From positions 274,673-316,393 of the forward strand of contig BFEA01000923.1 in assembly GCA_003427395.1 (NCBI GenBank): a stretch of 41,721 nucleotides of DNA, read 5' to 3'. This DNA is from Chara braunii (Eukaryota > Streptophyta > Charophyceae > Charales > Characeae). A program made the translations under genes and the position numbers. Within the stretch, counting starts at the first letter, position 1; the number at the start of each line of letters is the position of its first letter. This document shows, piece by piece, positions 32,301 to 41,721 of the stretch. The notes beneath the pieces were generated by a model, which saw only the letters and a list, made by a program, of their open reading frames with translations, searched no databases and was not told the DNA's origin.

Positions 32301-32399
32301 GTTCTCAGTNTTTGGGCTATTTATAGATAGTGCATTTTCAAAGGGTCGCCCCTTTCTTTCTTTTGGTGGAGTTTGATAAGGGCTAATGATGCTGCCCTT

Positions 32400-32455
32400 G
32401 CTTTTTTTTCCCTCCTCTTTTTTTTTTTTTTTTATGACTTGAACCGATGGTCAGG

Positions 32456-32501
<46 letters not shown>

Positions 32502-33430
32502 AATTATGTTTAGCTAGGTTCTTCATTGAAGAGTTGGAAGATTTGAGGAAAGAAGATGGAAACGAAGAGGAGAGGTATTAAGAGAGGAAATCCAAGGAGA
32601 AAGAGAATGATGATTGCAATGACTTTCCGAGGGGAGCATTGAGAGAACAGAGGGTTGAGTGGGAGAGAGGTGATGAGTCGTAGGAAGATGCAGAAGGGAA
32701 GAAAAACAAGGTACATAAGGATGTTTTCGAGAAAGGGGTTATCCATAGTGTTCCTGCAAACAAGAAAAGACGTACAGAGGAGTTTTTTTGGTTGGTTCCA
32801 AGATTGGAATATAATTACCGTTTCTTTTTGCCCCTTTTTTTTTTTTCTTTTTTTTTGATTATTAGCAGAGGCGGAATCCATCTGCTGGTGCTGAGATTTC
32901 TTGACAATAGTATAGTGCCCTTTCCGCTTAGTAGGAGAATCTTACAACAAGAGCTTCCATATTAAAGCAGGCTGAGGAAAAACATGATATACATAATAGC
33001 CAAACAGGTGATTCCAGAATCCATGATGGTAATTTTCTGAACTGCCTTATTTTGTCGCTGCCCTTTTCATACATCCTTGCCTTGCGTAAGAGCAAAATTA
33101 TCATTTCCTAAAGGTCTTATGAGTGAAGGAAGAATATTGTGATTTTGATTCTGAGTAGCTAGGAATTTGAGGTTGGTACAGTGTTACCCTAAAACGCACA
33201 TTCCCTTTGAAGAAGACAATTCAAGAGAGCAGTCAAGAATATGTCTTTTTTTTTTTTTTTTTTTTACCGGTAAGCAGAGATGGTGGTATTTCATAGGTCC
33301 TTGCCTTCGATACATTCCGACGCGTCATGATCATCTTTTTTTTTTTTTTTTTTTTTTTGAAAATGAAATGCACAAGAAACTTTCCTACTAAGGAGGATAT
33401 GATCATTGCTGATCCGCTCCGTTACTCATT
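32400..33430. repeat. Poly-T-rich noncoding stretch
   Basis: T runs near 32413-32433, 32458-32498 (about 41 T), 32828-32855, 33244-33265 and 33337-33358 separate unremarkable sequence. No gene seen. Confidence 0.75.
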
Positions 33431-34125
33431 GTTTCTTTAAAAAAAATCTTCCGTTAATAGATTGGGCAGCGAAATGGAAGTCGAATTCCAGAGAATAGCG
33501 CTGGGATACCCTTTTAACGCAAGTTCAAGTGACATGCTGAAAACAAAAATGGAAGCAATTCAGGAGGAGGGGTAGGAGTGGGATTGTTCGCTCTTTTTTT
33601 TTTTTTTTTTTAATCACTCCATTAACACGATTCTTCATAGGTCCGTTTATTAATAGGGCGGACGACGAAATGAAATCGGATTCCGAGGACTAGCGCTGCT
33701 GCACCCTATTAACTCAAGATCCATTTTGACAAACACATGGATTAAAAGCATAGTTAAGCAAACTGGCTGGTACATCTGATCTTCTCCCCCCTTTTTTTTT
33801 TTTTTTTTTTGATAACTATGAATTAAGGTAGCGTTGACTTGCTTAAAAGGAAGATATTCGCCACCAATCATTCCATTGCTTACTCGGACCTTTGCAAAGT
33901 CATTGGAAGGTCTTTTCGTTAAAAGGGTGGGCAGCGAGATGGAAATCATATTCCAAGTTGTAGCGTGGAGATGGTTAATTAACACAAGGTCTTATTGACA
34001 GGTCTTTCTTAAGAACATCATGCAGTGATAGGTTTGCTGTTGCTTTCTCAAAATCCTTCGGTTTTTGGGGAGGGCAGCGGGATGCGGCTCGGAATCCGAA
34101 GGGTAGTGCTGAGATGCTTGGCAGG
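33431..34125. repeat. Four-copy dispersed motif (GGGCAGCG ... TAGCGCTG)
   Basis: Copies near 33450-33520, 33645-33715, 33905-33985 and 34060-34115. Each has TTAATAG or TTAAAAG-like sequence, GGGC(A/G)GCGA-ATGG, a central GGATTCCGA-like block, then TAGCGCTG and a TTAAC-CAAG-like end. The CAGCG and CGCTG parts can pair, so each copy is a potential hairpin. Poly-T runs at 33594-33612 and 33792-33810 lie between copies. Confidence 0.6.
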
Positions 34126-34137
34126 ACTTATTGTCGT

Positions 34138-34383
34138 AAGGATTTAAATTTGCGTTCTGATATATCCCCTATTTGCAAATGCAACTCTAGCCCTTATTCT
34201 TTTCTTTTTTCCCTTTAGATTGATCAAACTTATGCAGATTACGGGTGTCAATACGCTTTGCTGAACGGACAGACAATCCTGTAAGCCATGATACATAGTG
34301 AAGTTTCATAGACGAGGAAAATGTAAAGATGACAAAGAATTGTCAAGATCCGTATTGGATCCGTTCCTTGATTAAGGCCTTTC

Positions 34384-34414
<31 letters not shown>

Positions 34415-34447
34415 TAACAGTCCAAACCAAGCAACTTACAGCGCGAA
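34138..34447. repeat. ~310-bp direct duplication, copy A
   Basis: Shares long blocks with copy B (34466-34787): ATCAAACTTATGCAGATTAC, GTAAGCCATGATAC, GATCCGTATTGGATCCGTTC and a (C/A)AATCCAAACC-like end. It carries a mixed pyrimidine tract at about 34195-34218 and an (AT)n tract at about 34386-34413 where copy B carries pure T runs. Confidence 0.9.
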
Positions 34448-34465
34448 ACATGTGTGAGAAGTGAC

Positions 34466-34517
34466 AAGGATTTAAAATTGCATTCTGATACGACTCGCAT
34501 TAACAAATGCAACTTTA

Positions 34518-34548
<31 letters not shown>

Positions 34549-34787
34549 ATCAAACTTATGCAGATTACGGGTGTCAATACCCTTTGCTGATCGGACAGAC
34601 AGCCTGTAAGCCATGATACCTAGTGGAGTTACATGACATAAGCGAGGAAGATGCAAAGTCGGGAGAGAATTGCCAAGATCCGTATTGGATCCGTTCCTTG
34701 TCTTTTATATATATTATTATTATTATTATATACTTTTTTTTTTTTTTTTTTGAACAATCCAAACCGAGCAACTTGCAGTGCAATTCA
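34466..34787. repeat. ~310-bp direct duplication, copy B
   Basis: Collinear with copy A. A T29 run (34520-34548) replaces the mixed pyrimidine tract, and a T18 run (about 34734-34751) replaces the AT-repeat zone. Only 18 bp separate the copies. Confidence 0.9.
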
Positions 34788-35259
34788 GCGAATAGAAAAT
34801 TTCGGTTTCCCTCCTCTTTTTTTCTTTTCTTTTTTGAAAACATTATAATTGCGAACGATCGTTCCAGCTTGCTGAGGCGTGAAAAACAGGAATGAGAACT
34901 GTCCCAATGTTCAAAGATTGAATTATTATTTAAAATCTTTCCCAAACATAGAGTGCCCGGTTTATTCCGAGCATTGTCAAGGTAAACAGAGGCGGGAGTG
35001 AGATTTGGGAAGGAGAAGGAAAATGGTGAAGAGAGGTAGAAGGAAAAGGATGAAGAGAATAGCAAAGATTAGCAGATCAAGGTTTCTGCAGATGCTGGGC
35101 TTGTGCCTTTGCCTCGGTGTCTTAGGTGGGAGTGGGGAGGGGGTTTGTAGCGAGGGGGGTTGAATGACAGAGGAGGGAGGTTTGGTTACTAGAAAGAGGG
35201 GTTGAAGAGGGGGTGGTTGTGCAGGGGATGGGGAGTCGGAAAAGGAAGACTCGTCTGGT
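34788..35259. other. Downstream of the 401-codon ORF, no gene fixed
   Basis: On the minus strand an overlapping frame (34977-35330) starts beside the end of the larger ORF and gives a basic, Pro-rich peptide (NPSRKRKSGKTEPDE, then PPLQPLFLV repeats). It could be an alternative C-terminus reached by splicing or a frameshift, or chance. Confidence 0.35.
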
Positions 35260-36465
35260 TCAGTCTTTCCTGACTTCCTCTTCCTGGAGGGGTTCTGGGA
35301 CGGTGGTCTGGCTGCCTTCCTCGGCATCACGAGCGGTTGTATCTCTGAAGCTCACGCACTTTCTTCTTCCCTTAGAGGAGCAAAAGAAGAAGTGCGGATA
35401 GTTAGGGTTGAATGGAGGGGAGGGATCGATGGGGAAGATCGGATGGCGGACGTAATCGGGAAGATTTCCGAAGGCCTTCTTCCTGATAAACCGAAACCAG
35501 GGGCCCGGCCCCCAGTCAACAAGCTCTTCGATATGGAGAGCTGAGGCTGCTTCTGCTCCCAAGGTAGTGAAAAAGTCCTTAAAGTGCGCGGCGATGGGAG
35601 ACGCGAGGAAGGGCGACGAAGCCAGACCGGGCAGATTCTCTGCCAAAGTGAAAAGACCTCTCCTGACCCAAGAGAAAATTGACCGATCGTGCACGCATGC
35701 GATGCACATCCCAAGGCAGTAGAAGTTTGCAGATATGTCTCCAGCGCAGACTAGCTGGAATTCCGCCAGGTCCAAACGAGCTCTGAGTAGCTCCCTTGGG
35801 GTGAGCGCGAGAAGTGGTTTTGATTCCACGAAAGTGAGTTTGAACAGTGTCGCTGAAAAGAGCGAGTAGGAGAGGAGTTCCGCTGCGCTCTTGTGTTTGA
35901 TAACGCAGAAAGACTTGTCCCCGTGCTGAAACTTGAACTTGGGTGCGTCGTTGCAGAATCTGCTGATGTCTTCCACATTGAGCAGATCTCCGTACTTGGT
36001 GACGAGTCTGGCTTCCTGGAATTTCAGAAAGGAGGGAGAGATGAGGAGCGGAAGCGAAAAGAGGTGCAGAGTTAGCAGGGAAGATGATGGGGGATCAATG
36101 ACAAAGATGCGTTCGAGGAGAGGGTCGGTTGAGAACGGGGGGGAGGATCTGGGCGTGGGGAATTCGATGAGTGAGGCAAAGAGTTGAAGAAGCTGATGTG
36201 TTGGTGCAGGGGAAGAGGTTTGGAGCATGAGATGAGCAGGGAATAGGTGCTTGAGGAAAGGGTCGAAGAGGGGGGGTTGCTCCGGCGGAGGGGAGTGATA
36301 AGAGAAAGAGGGAGAGACTGATCTGGATGAAGAAGGGGAAGAGCGAGATGGCAGGGCGGGAGAGGAAGTCGACAGGCGCTGCGGCGGGGGAGATGGCGAA
36401 CGGCAAGGTGGGGACATTGCCAGAGTACAGAGTGGGGAACTGCCATGAGAACCCTCGCCGTTCAT
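35260..36465 (-). CDS. Intact 401-residue protein of unknown function
   Basis: Starts at ATG 36465 in a favourable CCCACCATGAAC context. Residues about 1-120 are Ser/Pro-rich low complexity. From about 140 a globular part begins (FLKFQEARLVTKYGDLLNVE), with hydrophobic and charged residues alternating in a normal way, a Cys/Trp-containing stretch (FYCLGMCIACVHDRSIFSWV), and a basic/acidic end (KGRRKCVSFRD, EPLQEEEVRKD). No signal peptide, membrane segment or known motif is seen. It lies on the same strand as gag and RT of the YR element and just beyond its recombinase, so it may be an extra element ORF or an unrelated gene. It is the only long intact frame in the window. Confidence 0.55.
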   Translation of the reverse strand: MNGEGSHGSSPLCTLAMSPPCRSPSPPPQRLSTSSPALPSRSSPSSSRSVSPSFSYHSPPPEQPPLFDPFLKHLFPAHLMLQTSSPAPTHQLLQLFASLIEFPTPRSSPPFSTDPLLERIFVIDPPSSSLLTLHLFSLPLLISPSFLKFQEARLVTKYGDLLNVEDISRFCNDAPKFKFQHGDKSFCVIKHKSAAELLSYSLFSATLFKLTFVESKPLLALTPRELLRARLDLAEFQLVCAGDISANFYCLGMCIACVHDRSIFSWVRRGLFTLAENLPGLASSPFLASPIAAHFKDFFTTLGAEAASALHIEELVDWGPGPWFRFIRKKAFGNLPDYVRHPIFPIDPSPPFNPNYPHFFFCSSKGRRKCVSFRDTTARDAEEGSQTTVPEPLQEEEVRKD

Positions 36466-36488
36466 GGTGGGGACCGGGAATTCTTACC

Positions 36489-36497
36489 GTATAAAAA
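36489..36497 (+). promoter_or_regulatory. Possible TATA box for plus-strand recombinase transcription
   Basis: TATAAAAAG on the plus strand, about 840 bp upstream of the YR coding exon. A donor-like CGG/GTGAGT near 36905 and an acceptor TCATCTTGCAG ending at 37325 would allow a spliced leader. The arrangement is inferred; only the motifs are seen. Confidence 0.35.
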
Positions 36498-37325
36498 GAG
36501 AGCGCGGGAAGAGATTCACGTGGTCTGACTGCAGAGTTGAGCGCCTGGTTTGGATCCCGGGTTTAGCTGAGGAAATTCAGTCTGAGAATTAAGACCAGCG
36601 CTTGCGCAAGTGCGAAAAAAGCTAAGAACCTGGCCGGAAAAGCTTGCGGGTGCAGACTAACGAGTGAGCCGCTTCGCCAAAATAGGCGGTGTGAAATGAC
36701 CCGTCCTCCAAGTGCCTGGCTTACTCGGCCTGATGTGACGTGCAGGTTTGCATANGCGATGGGCGCAGCGGCTGGTGGGAGAAATCCAGAAGGCAGCCAG
36801 CGCGAGTTGACTCCTCCTGCCGCGACCGGTCCTGCACCGGTTACATATACTCTCGCAGCAGCTGGGGGCAGCGGAGGACGGGCCGCCGAGGGACTCCTTC
36901 CTGCCGGGTGAGTCTCACTAGTCCCTCCTGCAGTGATCGCAGATCCTGGATGCAAAAGAGTTCTCACCGTAGATCCCGGAAATGAGTAGATACCAGTAGG
37001 ATCAGAAAAGTCTCGTCCGTAGATGATGAGAATCAACCATAACAAGATAACGAAAATGAGAAAGGAAGAGAAAACCTTCTTGGAGTTGTTGCATGTCTTG
37101 AAGTCCTCAATTGCGGCCCTGAGCCGCAGAAGTTGAGGCCAACCGCGTAACTCCTTGTAGGTGGGTTGCTGTCCAGGCCTGGTCCAGATAAAATGAGAAA
37201 TGCACAAGCCATAAATGATGCCAGATCACTCAGAAGAGAGTCATAGAGTTGGGTCGTAGGCCCACACACCTCCTAGACCGTCCCGAATCCCTCCATCATC
37301 CCACAAGTGACTTGTCATCTTGCAG

Positions 37326-38413
37326 GGAGTTGTGGAACGAGTGGATGAGTGATGGAAGCTGGCGTCAGAAGCGAGCGACGCCGGAGATAGCGGGGAGTTA
37401 TCGGTCAGGGTTGGAGTGGAGCAGCCGGTTGATTGAGGAGTTTGGTCCTGGGAAGCGATGGCGGAATGGAATGCCGAAGCTTCTTCTTGGTTTAAATGAG
37501 TGGCTTGAGAGGAACGATGTTGGAAGAAGCTTTATGACCTGTAATGACTTGGATGTTTTATCGTTTCTTAGTAGTCAATGGTTGGTGGAGATAGAGAGCA
37601 AATGTCGAACGACTGACAATGAGGGGGAACCGATGGTTTCGTCGTCCACAGTTGATGTCGTGATCAATTGCTTGAGTGGAAACTTCCGTCTTATGGGACG
37701 AGAGGAAGGTGATGCTCCGTGCCAAAGTAGCCGGGTGAAGATCTTTAAGAGGTCGTACAGGGAATATGCGTTGAGTCGAGGGGTGGTGGAGGAATCTGCG
37801 CGTCCACTGGAATGGGAGAAATTGTTGAATGTTATCAAATATGTCCGGAATAAGTTGAAGGTCTTGAAGAAGATGCGAGAGGCGAAGGCTTATCGGGATG
37901 CTGCGATATTTTTATATTTATGGGAGAGTTGGCAGAGGTGCGGTGAGGGTTTGCGCTTGCAATACAAAGAGATAGATATTACCAAACGGGAAGTGCGACC
38001 TGGATATACGAAAACTGACAGACAAGGAGGACAATTCCTTATTTGATTGAGGGAGCCTAGTGGGGACGGAGAGACATTCCTGGGGATACTTCCGGAAGTG
38101 ATATTGGCTTATGAGAACGTGGGTATCGATATTCGAAAAGGATACTTGTTTCGAGCCGGAAGAGGAAATAACGCACTCAGTGGTGGGGCTTTTGATAAGC
38201 GGATAGAAAAATGGTTTGGGGAGGCTGGAGTTTTTGAAGGTGAAAGCGGTCATAGTTTCCGGACTGGGGGTTACGGGCGGGAATAGAGGAGGGTTGGAGT
38301 TTAGGAGAGATGATGCGGCAGGGGACATGGAATAGCGTGGGTACGTTTATGCGGTATGGTTATGAATGCGGCGAGGATGGAAGCGTGGTATGGATTAGGG
38401 TGGTGACAAAGTA
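37326..38413 (+). pseudogene. Tyrosine recombinase of the YR retrotransposon
   Basis: Begins after an acceptor-like TTGCAG at 37325, though the frame is open back to 37249. A helical N-terminal core-binding region leads to the catalytic domain. The first arginine is in WQRCGEGLRL (AGG 37936-37938), and the H-x-x-R box is GHSFRTGG (His 38251-38253, Arg 38260-38262). After a one-base shift in the G run just following, the other frame gives GIEEGWSLGEMMRQGTWNS and the probable nucleophile tyrosine in FMRYGYE (38355-38357). TGA at 38044, possibly from CGA, interrupts an otherwise open frame. The enzyme would join circular element DNA to the genome without a target duplication. All key residues survive, but the frame does not. 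Confidence 0.85.
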
Positions 38414-38475
38414 GATGAGGCTGATGCTAATGTTGATAGCCCTGAACTAAGTGGAGAAGAAGATGGCGCTAAGAC

Positions 38476-40500
38476 CTAGAGTAGCAGGGTTGGGGCAGGA
38501 ATGGTGGACCCTGGGACTTGGAATACATGAATATTCGGATTTTGGAATGATGAAACGCATAGGTAATGTCTGACATGCGAAGTGATTCCCCAGTCCGTGT
38601 TATCTTCTGATTTGGAAAGTCTGTCAGCGGCTTGGTTCAGAGATCTGGGGATCCAGATTGGTGTCAACAGAGTATCATGGCGGAGAAGTATTGAAGCGAT
38701 TACTCGTAGCCAAGGATTGAAGATTGGGTCAGATGAGCGGAGATGATGAAGCAGGGCAATAGCGGATTGGCTATCTGAGAGTAATCTAATAGAAGTGGAG
38801 AGGATGAGATGAGGGTGATTAGTTTCTAGGAAGACGAATGTTTTGAGGATGGCGTAGAGTTCTCTGTGGGTTGAGGAAGTTGGGATTAGTTCGTGGGGCA
38901 AGCATTCGTTCAGGGAGAGTGGGGAAGAGGAGGATGGTGAAATGATTGCTCCAATTTGAGTGGCTGAAGCGCCAGTTTCTATTAGGCAGGTTGATGGTCT
39001 GATGGTCCAGAGGCGGCCAGGGAGGTAGGGAAGATGGTGAAGCCACCATTGAAGATCTAAGATAAGATTATCGGAGATTTGAACAAGAGAGTCCCAATTA
39101 GAAGGTGAGATGGAGTCATAAAGGGATTAAATAAAGAGGGAGGCTGGAAGGAAAGCTCTTGAAAGTGAGATGAGTTTTCCTGCGAGTTGAGCCAAAGTTC
39201 TGCTTGAGGGGTTGGATTCGGTGATTGAGTTGATGAGTTTGAGTAATTTGTCTGATTTGTCTTCTGGAACGTTTATGCGCTTATGATGTGAGTCAATGAT
39301 GAAACCTAAAAATCTGATTCTTTGGGTTGGTAGAAAGGTGCATTTACTGAGGCTGAGGAAGAAGCCCAGCCTGTGCAAGAGTGCTCTGTAATTGAAGGTT
39401 TGTCAAATAATAAGTGGAAGATTAGAATTAGCAAGAGCTGAGTCATCGATATAAGAGGTGATTAGAACATGTCGGATGCGCATTTCCACCATTATTGCAT
39501 GACAGTTGTAAATATCCAACAAGCTGCAGAGATACCAAGACAAAGTGTTGTGAATTGATAGTAAATGTTATTCTATTTAAAAGCGAGATAAGGTCTGTGG
39601 GTTGGATGAACAGGAATATGGTAATATCCATTTTTTATATCAAAGCAAGAGAGGAAGTCCTGATTTGTTGAGCCGGAAAGAGGGGCAACCAGATCGTTTA
39701 TGGTTTCATAGTGAAATTCGGGAAAAGAAAGAAAGAGATTAACAAATCTAACATCCAAAATGAACCTTGTCTTGGAAGAGCTTTGAGTGGTGAAAACTGG
39801 GTTGACCACGATTGGTGAGGGGGAAGGTTCGATTACCTTAGAGGAGAGAAGTTGGGACACGGTTGAGATGATGAAGTCTGAGTGGTGAGGTAGGAGGATG
39901 TGATTTGGTATAACGGTGGGTGGGGGTTTGACGCAATTGAGTACCCGCTTGAACTGGGCTGCTGAATAAACATTTTTTAGCATTCTCCGGACTTCAATGA
40001 TTTTCTTAATTGGAATATGCTTGGTTCCAACAAAATTGAAACGAACCCCATGACGAATCCATTGAAGAACTGAATGGGAGTAGCGTCTGGAAGAAGTAGT
40101 TAACAGTGCTGACCAGTTAGAGAATGATTGAGATGTTGAGGCGGCAAAGAAGTTTTCCGGGTTGCGAAGTCGAGAGGAAGGTTCCTGAAGGGCGAAAATA
40201 GCAAATTGGAGGTTAGAAGTGGAAGGAGGGGAATTTAGATTTGAGAGAATGAGTGGTACTGAGGGTATTGCGAAAGGTGGTGAGTCAGTCTGCTTTGTGG
40301 TTGGAGTCTGAGGTAGGTGTCTTGACGTTGTCTGATTTCTTGAAGTCCGAGTCGAGGTGAGAACGTTTTGAAATGCGATGGAAGTCATAGCCCCTATCCA
40401 AGGTGTCCTCATACTGTCGTTTGGAGGATGATTTCTTGTAGTCTTCGGTCTTGGCGTGGTCGTCCTTCTTGCGGTAGGCCGAGGAATCTCCATCGTGCTT
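38476..40500 (-). pseudogene. Reverse transcriptase-RNase H of the YR retrotransposon
   Basis: Three-frame decay. The N-terminal part (open to 39573) includes NPENFFAASTSQSFSNWSAL and VLQWIRHGVRFNFVG, typical of the DIRS pre-RT region, then RFILDVRFVNLF and motif A FDIKNGYYHIPVHP. A shift follows; WIFTTVMQ lies near 39500, and catalytic YIDD (39453-39442) lies in a third frame. HRLGFFLSLSKCTFLPTQRI and LGFIIDSHHKRI form the thumb/connection. RNase H shows ETGASATQIGAI (glutamate where the family usually has aspartate), HRELYAIL, LLSDSQSAIALL and NQAADRLSK. Its start overlaps gag exon 2 in another frame. Confidence 0.88.
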
Positions 40501-40507
40501 GTAAGAT
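40285..40507 (-). pseudogene. Gag exon 2 of the YR retrotransposon
   Basis: Joined after the intron as R/SYKHDGDSSAYRKKDDH. It is strongly Lys/Asp/Ser-rich with a basic patch (KKSSSKRQYEDT, RISKRSHLD) that could bind nucleic acid, since no zinc knuckle is seen. It ends at 40285 and overlaps the RT N-terminus in a different frame by about 220 bp. Confidence 0.65.
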
Positions 40508-40615
40508 CTGCAAAGAAGAGAAGATAATGATAGGCCCATGAACGCAAATGGCGTGGACCTATTAACGATCCAGGGCGAGAAAAATATTATTGGGCGACAA
40601 CCCTTTAGAACTTAC
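40508..40615 (-). other. Spliceosomal intron in gag, 108 bp
   Basis: The minus strand has donor AAG/GTAAGT (exon ends 40616) and acceptor TCTTCTTTGCAG (exon resumes 40507) with a pyrimidine-rich run before it. Reading through meets a stop in the second codon after the junction, while splicing keeps the gag frame. The length is a multiple of three. Confidence 0.75.
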
Positions 40616-41595
40616 CTTGATGCGTCCCTTCTTGCGATGCTTAGGCAGTAGTTGTACTCCGATCGTATGATTGGTAGTGCTTGCTCGAGGCCCTCTCTGA
40701 TTGCCTTGTTGATGATTGACTTAGTTTCGCTGGAATTTCTTTGATCCATGCAATCCTTTGCGACGGAATTGAGGCGAGAAGAGAAGTCGCTTGACATCGC
40801 CTTTCCAAAGGGGAAGTGGTGGTAGTTGAGATTGATGGTATAGAAACGGATGACTGCTTCGATTTGATAGTGCCATGCTGGTGCAGAGAACAGCCTGAAC
40901 CAGGCCTGAAGTTCTTCGAAGAAAGGTGTGGACTTGTCTTCTATACGCAACTTGATAGCATGCAGTTACGAGATTAGCTTGTGATAAAGTTCATTTGAAG
41001 CTTGAGTCTCCTCCTCCTTTTTTGCTAGTTGTTTGAGAAAAGTCTCCGTTGTGGCCTGAGCTTCCTGCTGCTGCTGAAGAAACTGTGCTTTGAGTTGCTC
41101 GAACTGATCCATGGAAACAGTTTGTGGAGGGGTGGTAGAAGTTGTGGCATGGGTGTGTTGGTGGTGCAACGGATTGGGGTGAGGGGGGTTTTGAGGGGGG
41201 AGAGGAGAAAAAAGTTGAGGTGGGTTGGGGAGTGGTGGGGTTTGGGAATGAAGTGGAGGAAGTTGGTGAGGTGGTGGGGAAGGGTTAAAAGAGAATGAAG
41301 GTGGATGGTTAGGTGGGAGGTGGCGATTGAAAGGAGGGTGTTGAGGGGGTGCTGCGGATGGGGTGAATGTTTTGATTTTCATGGCGAGGGAGTTGACCTT
41401 ATACTGAGAGGAGGAGTTTCGAGGTTGGACTAAAAAGAGAAGTTGGTGGATCTGGGGGACCCCACGGTTGAGACAGTCTAAAACCTTGACAGGGACGTAG
41501 ACAGGGGGAAAGACTGGTAAGATGGCGAGTAGTTCTGCGCCGACGAGTGATTGGGGTCCAGATGCAGTAAGGTAGGCGATAAGCAGAGGATCCAT
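40616..41595 (-). pseudogene. Gag exon 1 of the YR retrotransposon
   Basis: Starts MDPLLIAYLTASGPQ at ATG 41595, directly after an acceptor-like CTTTTTGCAG, which suggests a 5' leader intron. A short globular N-terminus (about 75 residues) leads to a Pro/His-rich stretch (75-145), then a Gln/Glu-rich coiled-coil-like segment (MDQFEQLKAQFLQQQQEAQA). One TAA at 40964-40966, possibly from CAA, interrupts the frame; it continues with IEDKSTPFFEELQAWF to the donor at 40616. Gag would form the particle. Only the one stop separates this copy from an open frame. Confidence 0.7.
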
Positions 41596-41688
41596 CTGCA
41601 AAAAGATTTGAGAAAGTTACTCTTTTTCTTCTTTCTGAAGTGTTTTTCTGCTGGTAGGGGTGCCTCTAAGGTGCAATTAGCGAGTATT

Positions 41689-41691
<3 letters not shown>

Positions 41692-41721
<30 letters not shown>
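41692..41721. repeat. Poly-T tract at the window end
   Basis: About 30 T, cut by the window edge, about 90 bp beyond the YR-element gag start. It may mark a junction or be another of the many T tracts here. Confidence 0.9.

Larger units (their letters stand above)
35260..41690 (-). mobile_element. Kangaroo-like tyrosine-recombinase (DIRS group) retrotransposon
   Basis: gag and RT/RNase H run on the minus strand while the tyrosine recombinase runs on the plus strand, meeting tail to tail with a 62-bp gap at 38414-38475. No integrase or protease is present. YR retrotransposons insert with a recombinase; the inverted YR is, to my recollection, the signature of Volvox Kangaroo. Termini (split direct repeats in this group) were not located, so the boundaries are approximate and the 401-codon ORF may or may not belong. 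Confidence 0.75.

Noticed and set aside
36563-37207. 214-codon minus-strand ORF between YR and the 401-codon ORF
   Set aside because: It contains an ambiguous base and covers the probable plus-strand leader and intron of YR. Composition is Pro/Ala-rich low complexity and no motif is seen, so I do not call it a gene.

Overview
This is a repeat-dominated eukaryotic nuclear window of about 41.7 kb. No conventional host gene could be established in it. Three things mark it as eukaryotic: LTR and LINE-type retroelements, a spliceosomal-type intron (GTAAGT...TTTGCAG), and a U6 snRNA-like copy. A tyrosine-recombinase (YR) retrotransposon whose recombinase lies opposite to gag/RT, together with a plant-type Ty3/gypsy element carrying a chromodomain-like tail, points to the green lineage outside seed plants. 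My best guess is a charophyte alga such as Chara. That is inference and needs a database match.

Layout. 1-350: a (GA)n tract and a minisatellite. 343-3292: the 5' part of a minus-strand Ty3/gypsy element (LTR, primer-binding site, leader, truncated gag). 3834-20761: a decayed plus-strand Ty3/gypsy element (gag, protease, RT, RNase H, integrase, chromodomain-like tail, polypurine tract, probable LTR). It is split twice. A 0.74-kb poly-T-led insert (7058-7798) interrupts RT. A 9.85-kb element (8554-18400) with short inverted termini and an apparent TTG duplication sits exactly between codons of the RNase H-integrase linker. 20948-23440: a dimeric ~173-bp satellite. 23741-25813: noncoding DNA with perfect hairpins. 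25822-26832: a hAT-like insertion holding a 656-base N gap. 28292-30305: a second copy of a noncoding module also found inside the 9.85-kb element. 30480-32300: a rearranged LINE. 32400-34800: DNA rich in poly-T with a ~310-bp duplication. 35260-41700: a Kangaroo-like YR retrotransposon (gag and RT/RH on minus, YR on plus) beside an intact 401-codon ORF of unknown function.

Most unusual content. Two loci (14485-16780 and 28292-30305) share a ~250-bp head, an array of 31-37-nt two-tier hairpins, and a tail motif. Stem sequences differ from unit to unit while pairing is kept, largely through compensatory and G-U changes. The wobble pairs fit only a plus-strand RNA. In the second array the inner loops are often UUCG. 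I do not recognise this family; it looks like a structured noncoding RNA or transposon module.

The protein-coding retroelements are all broken. Most in-frame stops in the plus-strand Ty3 element can be explained by one C-to-T change in CAG, CAA or CGA codons, with TAG most frequent. This is what deamination of methylated cytosine in silenced repeats would give.
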